From positions 1 to 10,017 of the forward strand of contig JAFVRL010000309.1 in assembly GCA_017504325.1 (NCBI GenBank): 10,017 nucleotides of DNA. The letters are read 5' to 3'. Source of the stretch: Lentisphaeria bacterium. GTDB taxonomy: Bacteria > Verrucomicrobiota > Lentisphaeria > Victivallales > UBA1829. Both the position numbers and the translations under genes were made by a program. Shown one piece after another: positions 6,179-10,017 of the stretch; within the stretch, counting starts at the first letter, position 1; every line of letters begins with the position of its first letter. Below the pieces are notes generated by a model. The model was not told the DNA's origin and ran no database searches. It saw nothing but the letters and a program-made list of their open reading frames with translations.

Positions 6179-7540
6179 ATGGACATGGATTTTTTATCAG
6201 TCGTCGATGCCAAAAAAGAGGAGATCATCCAGTTGGCAGATACCGTCTGGGACAATGCGGAAACCGCCTTCAAGGAGTACAGATCTTCAGCAGCACTTAT
6301 TGCGTATCTCAAAAAAAATGATTTTGAGATAGAGAAAAATATCGGTGGTCTGCCCACTGCATTTATTGCCACCTGGGGCACGGGACACCCGGAAATCGGT
6401 TTTATTGCGGAGTATGATGCTATTTCCGATTTAAGTCAGATCGAAGGGATCGCGGAACAGAAAAAAGATCCGGCAAGAGTTCACGGTCATGCCTGCGGTC
6501 ATCATCTTTATTGTGCAGGAGCGGTCGCAGCTGCCCTTGCCGTACAGGCATACCTGAAAAAATCCGGCAAAAAAGGTTCTGTAAAAGTTCTGGGCTGTCC
6601 CGGGGAAGAGGGAAGTTTTGGAAAAGCGTATATGGCAAGAACCGGAATATTCCGTTCCCTTGATGCCGCAATGGGTGGTCATCCCGGCTGTATGTGGGCA
6701 GTGCGTACCCGTCCCTCCCTTGCCTGTTGCAGCATATTGTATAAATTTGACGGCAGAGCCTCCCATGCAGGAGCAACACCCCATCTGGGCAGAAGCGCAC
6801 TTGATGCGGTGGAACTGATGAATGTAGCTGTCAATTTTCTCCGTGAACACATCCCCTACGACAACCGGGTCCATTATGCCATTACCGATGCAGGCGGCAA
6901 TGCTCCCAATGTGGTACAGCCTCATGCGGAAGTCATGTATATGATGCGTGCCAATGACAACGCGGCACTCAACAGTCTCTGCAAAAGAGTCCATAAGTGT
7001 GCCGAGGGGGCAGCACATGCCACGGAAACCACATTTTCCAGCGATTTTCACTCTGCCTGTTCCAATATCATCACCATCCCCACGCTTCAGAAAAACCTTT
7101 ATAAAGCCATGGCAAGTCTCCCCCTTCCCGTACCGGATGAAGAGGATGTGGCCTTCGGAAAAGAATTGGCAAAAACCATTGTTGACCGGGATGATAAAGA
7201 ACCTCTTTATCCCGGAGAACTTCTGCCCCTGCCGGATGTGATCACACCTCATTTCGGTTCTACGGATACTGGAGATGTAAGCTGGAATTGTCCCACTGTA
7301 CAGATGCATGTGGGAAGCTGGATCACCGGTACCCCCGGTCACTCCTGGCAGACTGTTGCCCAGGGAAAGACCAACTATGCACACAATGCAATGCTGTATG
7401 CCGGAAAAGCCCTTGCTCTTGCGGCAGCTCAACTTTTTGAAGATCCGCAGCTGCTTGCACAGGCAAAAAAAGAACATTTTGAAAAAACCGGCGGCATTTA
7501 TGAACCTGCCATGCCTCCGGATGTCATGCCCCATCTGTAA
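6179..7540 (+). CDS. AbgB-like M20 family metal-dependent amidohydrolase
   Basis: A 453-residue protein of the M20 peptidase/amidohydrolase clan, closest in pattern to AbgB, the B subunit of p-aminobenzoyl-glutamate hydrolase. The metal-site motif HGHACGHH spans 102-109, GCPGEEG 139-145 carries the catalytic/metal Glu pair (E143, E144), GGHPG 166-170 gives H168, and TPGHSW 385-390 carries a late His. The dimerisation domain is in the middle, with SHAGATPHLGRSALDAVELM at 195-214 and VHYAITDAGGNAPNVVQ at 231-247, both close to AbgB wording. No signal peptide, so cytosolic. The reaction should be hydrolysis of an amide bond in a small N-acyl or amino-acid conjugate, but the substrate cannot be read from the sequence. 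AbgB normally pairs with AbgA and the AbgT transporter, and neither is here. It is 41 bp before a glycosidase gene, suggesting joint use. Confidence 0.88.
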   Translation: MDMDFLSVVDAKKEEIIQLADTVWDNAETAFKEYRSSAALIAYLKKNDFEIEKNIGGLPTAFIATWGTGHPEIGFIAEYDAISDLSQIEGIAEQKKDPARVHGHACGHHLYCAGAVAAALAVQAYLKKSGKKGSVKVLGCPGEEGSFGKAYMARTGIFRSLDAAMGGHPGCMWAVRTRPSLACCSILYKFDGRASHAGATPHLGRSALDAVELMNVAVNFLREHIPYDNRVHYAITDAGGNAPNVVQPHAEVMYMMRANDNAALNSLCKRVHKCAEGAAHATETTFSSDFHSACSNIITIPTLQKNLYKAMASLPLPVPDEEDVAFGKELAKTIVDRDDKEPLYPGELLPLPDVITPHFGSTDTGDVSWNCPTVQMHVGSWITGTPGHSWQTVAQGKTNYAHNAMLYAGKALALAAAQLFEDPQLLAQAKKEHFEKTGGIYEPAMPPDVMPHL

Positions 7541-7581
7541 AAAGATGCAGACGATTTATACACCAGGAGACCATTTTCCCC

Positions 7582-8763
7582 ATGATCAGAGAATCCATTT
7601 TCAGCAGTAAGGATATTGCCCGTATAAAGGAAAAACTTGAAAAAGTATATCAGGCGATACAGAATAGTTTATACCTTCTTCCCGGATGTAAAATCCCCGT
7701 CCCGCTGGTGGGAGCCTGCTATCCGGGGATTTGGATGGAACACAATCAGGATTGGTATCTGCTTGCGGATATTGTTCCGGAAAGTGCCTGGGCATCTGTT
7801 GAACTTTTTATGGAAAAACAGAAAGAAAACGGTCTTTTTCCAGTTGCAGTAATGACAGACGGCAGGGTCGGTTACAAACAGATCCAGCAGATCTGGCCCT
7901 TTGCCCGTTGTGCTTTTGAGATCGCAAAAAAATTGAACAAAGGAGAGGAAGAGTTCCGGAAAATTTATCATGCAGCAGAAAAATTCGATGATTTTCTGGG
8001 AAGATACCGGGATCACAAAAATCTGGGACTTGTGGAAATGTTCTGCGAATATGATACCGGTCACGATAACTCCCCCAGAGTCATGGATGGAAATTTGCCC
8101 CGGAATATTGAAGCGGGAGCTGAATTTATGCCGCCAAACCCCAATTTGCCAATTCTTGCCCCGGATCTTTCCGCCATGCGGTATCAGGCAAGAGTTGCTT
8201 TAAGTGAAATTGCAGCACTTCTTGGAGATGAAAAAAAGGCATCTTTCTGGCAGGAACAAGCTGAAATCACAAGGAACTCTATAAAAAAATATCTTTATGA
8301 TGCAGAAGATGATTTTTATTATGATGCGGCACCTTCCGGCAAATTCCGCAAATACCGTACGGAACACATTACCCGCCTCTACCTTAATAATGTTGTGGAT
8401 CAGGCGGAGTTTGACAGGCAGTACAAGAGATATTTTGAAGATCCGCAGGAATTCTGTACTTTATTCCCCTTCCCTGCCGTATCCATCTCCGATCCCTCCT
8501 TTGTAAAGGAACTTCCCAAAAACTGCTGGGGAAGCAATACCCAGGCACTTACCGCATTGCGTGCAACCATGTGGCTGCCTCAATATGGAAGAAGTGATGA
8601 AAAAGACCGTCTTCTGAAACGGTGGATGCGGGCATTTCTGGACCATGAGAGTCCCCTCCCCCAGGAACTCAACCCTTTTACCGGAGTTCCTATCGGTGAC
8701 GGAGTGAATTATATGCCTTCCCTTCTGCTCTTCAAACAGGCGGCAGAATTGCTTTTGCAATAA
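7582..8763 (+). CDS. (alpha/alpha)6 glycoside hydrolase, GH63/MGH1-like clan, cytosolic
   Basis: A 393-residue standalone glycosidase domain with no signal peptide. The ordered motifs match the clan that includes GH63, GH37 trehalases and mannosylglycerate hydrolases: NGLFPV 83-88, YDTGHDNSPR 157-166 (D162 likely general acid), APDLSAMRY 193-201, then CWGSNTQALTALRA 315-328, and the late QELNPFTGVPIG 361-372 (E362 likely general base). Most relatives have a WRGP-type motif where this protein has WGSN, and an aromatic FSWTA-type end where it has VNYMPS. It may therefore be a divergent subfamily with a different sugar preference. The substrate is unknown. The ATG has AGGAG 12 nt upstream, a slightly long spacing. 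The 41-bp gap to the amidohydrolase gene suggests one transcript. Confidence 0.8.
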   Translation: MIRESIFSSKDIARIKEKLEKVYQAIQNSLYLLPGCKIPVPLVGACYPGIWMEHNQDWYLLADIVPESAWASVELFMEKQKENGLFPVAVMTDGRVGYKQIQQIWPFARCAFEIAKKLNKGEEEFRKIYHAAEKFDDFLGRYRDHKNLGLVEMFCEYDTGHDNSPRVMDGNLPRNIEAGAEFMPPNPNLPILAPDLSAMRYQARVALSEIAALLGDEKKASFWQEQAEITRNSIKKYLYDAEDDFYYDAAPSGKFRKYRTEHITRLYLNNVVDQAEFDRQYKRYFEDPQEFCTLFPFPAVSISDPSFVKELPKNCWGSNTQALTALRATMWLPQYGRSDEKDRLLKRWMRAFLDHESPLPQELNPFTGVPIGDGVNYMPSLLLFKQAAELLLQ

Positions 8764-8773
8764 AAGTTTTATA

Positions 8774-8789
8774 CAGCGGCATTCTGCTG
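8774..8789 (+). terminator. Possible hairpin after the glycosidase gene, without a U-run
   Basis: CAGCGG-CATT-CTGCTG can form a 6-bp stem (one G-U pair) with a 4-nt loop, 10 bp after the glycosidase stop codon. The bases that follow are AATAAATATT, not a T-run, so intrinsic termination is doubtful. It could be a transcript end or a processing structure. Confidence 0.25.
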
Positions 8790-8813
8790 AATAAATATTA
8801 TTGAATGAATATC

Positions 8814-8841
8814 TTGCATTTTCAGAAAAATGGTGTATATT
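8814..8841 (+). promoter_or_regulatory. Candidate sigma70-type promoter of the LacI gene
   Basis: TTGCAT (8814-8819) and TATATT (8836-8841) are spaced by 16 nt, with TG just before the -10 box. The expected transcription start, near 8848, falls inside the palindrome at 8846-8861. This is the best promoter match seen in the window. Confidence 0.55.
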
Positions 8842-8845
8842 TATC

Positions 8846-8861
8846 ATCTAACCGATTAGAT
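8846..8861. promoter_or_regulatory. LacI-type operator candidate ATCTAACCGATTAGAT
   Basis: A 16-bp palindrome centred on CG, with seven of eight base pairs symmetric (6-bp perfect outer arms and the central C-G). The even centre with CpG is typical of LacI-family operators. It covers the predicted start of transcription and ends 21 bp before the LacI ATG, the classic position for autorepression. The binding protein is inferred from position only. Confidence 0.6.
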
Positions 8862-8871
8862 AACTGTATCC

Positions 8872-8875
8872 GGAG
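8872..8875 (+). promoter_or_regulatory. Ribosome binding site deciding the LacI start
   Basis: GGAG, 7 nt before ATG 8883. An upstream in-frame ATG at 8805 would place 26 unrelated residues before the helix-turn-helix and lies within the promoter, so it is rejected. Confidence 0.75.
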
Positions 8876-8882
8876 AGAAACA

Positions 8883-9905
8883 ATGGCAAATAAAGTCACC
8901 ATTTACGATGTTGCCGCTGCTGCGGAAGTTTCCGCCTGCAGTGTTTCCTGGGTATTGAATGATCATCCCCGCGGCAAAGGAATAAAAGCGGAAACCAGGA
9001 CAAGGATCCTGGATACAGCAGCTGAACTGGGGTACAGACGCAATCAGCTTGCCTCTGCGACCAGAACCGGCAAAATAAATACTATTGGTTTGCTTGTGGA
9101 TTTTGAAGATATCCACCATATCACTCCCATAACACAAATTATTTCCGGGATCATAACGGAAGCCTCCGCCCGGTGTTACAGTGTAAAAATATTTGCAAAT
9201 AAGGATCTGGAAACTTCATTCCGCCTTATCGGGGAAAACTGTATCAGCAAAGTAATTTCTTTAAGTGCCCCCCATGAGATCCGGGAAAAAACAGCCATTC
9301 TTGCGGAAAAATATTCCCTTGATCTTGTATTTGCCTTTGAACACGGACACAGGAATTTTCCTGCCGTGAATGTGGATAATATTGCCATGACCTCCTCCAT
9401 AGTGCAGTATCTTTTTGAAAAAGGACACAGGAGAATCGGTTTTCTGGGAGTTCCCCACACATTTCATTATGTTTCAGACCGCCGTACCGGATATTTTCAG
9501 GGGATGAAAAAATGCAATTTAACAACCGATCCGCGCTGGATAAGTGATTACGGGGATACGGATGACGGTATAAAAAACATTCTTGCCCTGCCGGAAGCGG
9601 AACGCCCCACCGCAGTTGTGACTGTAGCAGATTCCATTGCGGCAAAAGCACAGAAATTTGCATGGAGAAAAGGTTTACGCATACCGGAAGATTTTTCTGT
9701 GACCGGCATAGGCAATATGGATATAGCAAGATATACACTTGTAACATTGACCACAGTGGAGGAGTTTCTTCCGGATTACGGAAGTTTACTTATTAAACTT
9801 GTGCTGAAAGAAAGAATGGAAACAACGCCGGATGACTATAATGTATATCATATCCGTCCGGAGATCATCGAAAGAGAATCGGTTTACGATTTTAACAACA
9901 TATAA
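8883..9905 (+). CDS. LacI-family transcriptional regulator
   Basis: A 340-residue regulator with an N-terminal helix-turn-helix (VTIYDVAAAAEVSACSVSWVLND, 5-27), a hinge region (YRRNQLASATRTGK, 51-64) and a periplasmic-binding-protein-like effector domain from about 66 to 330 (INTIGLLVDF 65-74, GHRRIGFLGV and TGIGNMDIARYTLVTLTTVEE further on). The family binds sugars or similar small molecules and usually represses nearby catabolic genes. Two family-typical positions are changed: the recognition-helix Arg is W23, and the hinge Leu that inserts between the central base pairs is T60. The start is set by GGAG at 7 nt. The gene is probably autoregulated through the palindrome just upstream. A pseudopilin gene follows after 18 bp and is likely in the same transcript. 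The effector cannot be named. Confidence 0.93.
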   Translation: MANKVTIYDVAAAAEVSACSVSWVLNDHPRGKGIKAETRTRILDTAAELGYRRNQLASATRTGKINTIGLLVDFEDIHHITPITQIISGIITEASARCYSVKIFANKDLETSFRLIGENCISKVISLSAPHEIREKTAILAEKYSLDLVFAFEHGHRNFPAVNVDNIAMTSSIVQYLFEKGHRRIGFLGVPHTFHYVSDRRTGYFQGMKKCNLTTDPRWISDYGDTDDGIKNILALPEAERPTAVVTVADSIAAKAQKFAWRKGLRIPEDFSVTGIGNMDIARYTLVTLTTVEEFLPDYGSLLIKLVLKERMETTPDDYNVYHIRPEIIERESVYDFNNI

Positions 9906-9923
9906 CATGAAAGGGAGCAAAAA

Positions 9924-10017
9924 ATGAAAAGGAAAAAACAAACATTTACGCTGATTGAACTGTTGGTAGTAATTGCCATTATCGCCATTCTTGCCGGAAT
10001 GCTTCTTCCCGCATTGA
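9924..10017 (+). CDS. Pseudopilin-like protein, N-terminal fragment cut by window edge
   Basis: Only the first 31 codons are present. The start MKRKKQT is followed by FTLIELLVV and a hydrophobic helix ending in LAGMLLPAL, the class III (prepilin-type) signal of type IV pilins and type II secretion pseudopilins. The +5 Glu (E12) is present. The residue before the cleavage point is Thr rather than the usual Gly. This helix wording, ending in MLLPA, is common in Lentisphaerota and Planctomycetota, where such genes exist in many copies and often continue into DUF1559-type domains. GGGAG lies 6 nt before the ATG. It is 18 bp after the LacI gene. This is a type IV/T2SS pilin class, not a Flp pilin, so it is not the missing pilin of the Tad operon. 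Its role cannot be told from the fragment. Confidence 0.85.
   Translation, partial: MKRKKQTFTLIELLVVIAIIAILAGMLLPAL

Noticed and set aside
6431..7534. Long open frame (367 codons) antisense to the amidohydrolase gene
   Set aside because: It mirrors the coding strand of a clear enzyme, shows no recognisable domain, and is rich in Cys and Gly from reversed codons.
8805..8882. ATG at 8805 as the LacI start
   Set aside because: The added 26 residues match nothing in the family and lie over the promoter and operator candidate.
9924..10017. The pseudopilin as the missing Flp pilin of the Tad operon
   Set aside because: The FTLIELLVV signal is of the type IVa/T2SS class. Flp pilins have a different short signal and mature part.
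1..10017. Frequent CCGGAA/TTCCGG hexamers in many genes
   Set aside because: They fall mostly within codons such as CCG GAA or TTC CGG, so codon preference explains them without a separate signal. An actual count was not made.

Overview
The window looks like chromosomal DNA from a Gram-negative bacterium of the PVC group, most likely Lentisphaerota (Victivallales-like). This is inferred from three signs: a pseudopilin start of the FTLIELLVV type with no Gly before the cleavage site, placed directly behind a LacI regulator; a FHA-TadA fusion ATPase; and purine-rich Shine-Dalgarno sites before nearly every gene. No rRNA, tRNA, CRISPR array, transposase or integrase was found, and nothing marks a recent insertion.

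Left half, minus strand (about 5.0 kb down to the left edge): a compact Tad (Flp-type pilus / tight adherence) operon read leftwards: cpaB/rcpC, a FHA-tadA/cpaF fusion, tadB, tadC and a DUF192 gene. Gaps are 43 bp, a 1-bp overlap, 33 bp and 30 bp. Together they give a periplasmic assembly protein, the cytoplasmic motor ATPase and the two inner-membrane platform proteins. The pilin, prepilin peptidase, secretin (cpaC/rcpA) and tadZ/cpaE are absent. The operon appears to start at cpaB, so they must lie beyond the left edge or elsewhere.

Centre (5004-5262): a divergent intergenic region of about 260 bp with a candidate promoter for each direction, A/T tracts, a strongly pyrimidine-skewed stretch and a short inverted repeat over the cpaB promoter.

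Right half, plus strand: mazG (house-cleaning NTP pyrophosphohydrolase), an AbgB-like M20 amidohydrolase and a standalone cytosolic (alpha/alpha)6 glycosidase of the GH63/MGH1-like clan follow with gaps of 85 and 41 bp. After a 119-bp gap holding a promoter and a LacI-type palindrome comes a LacI-family repressor. An 18-bp gap separates it from a pseudopilin-like gene cut by the right edge. The amidohydrolase and glycosidase suggest intracellular breakdown of small amide- or glycoside-linked compounds. The LacI-pseudopilin pair looks like a separate, self-regulated unit.

Several starts were moved inward to an ATG with a good ribosome binding site. The least ordinary points are the Tad gene set with FHA-TadA directly after cpaB, the LacI-pseudopilin pair with its operator-like palindrome, and altered DNA-contact positions in the LacI protein.
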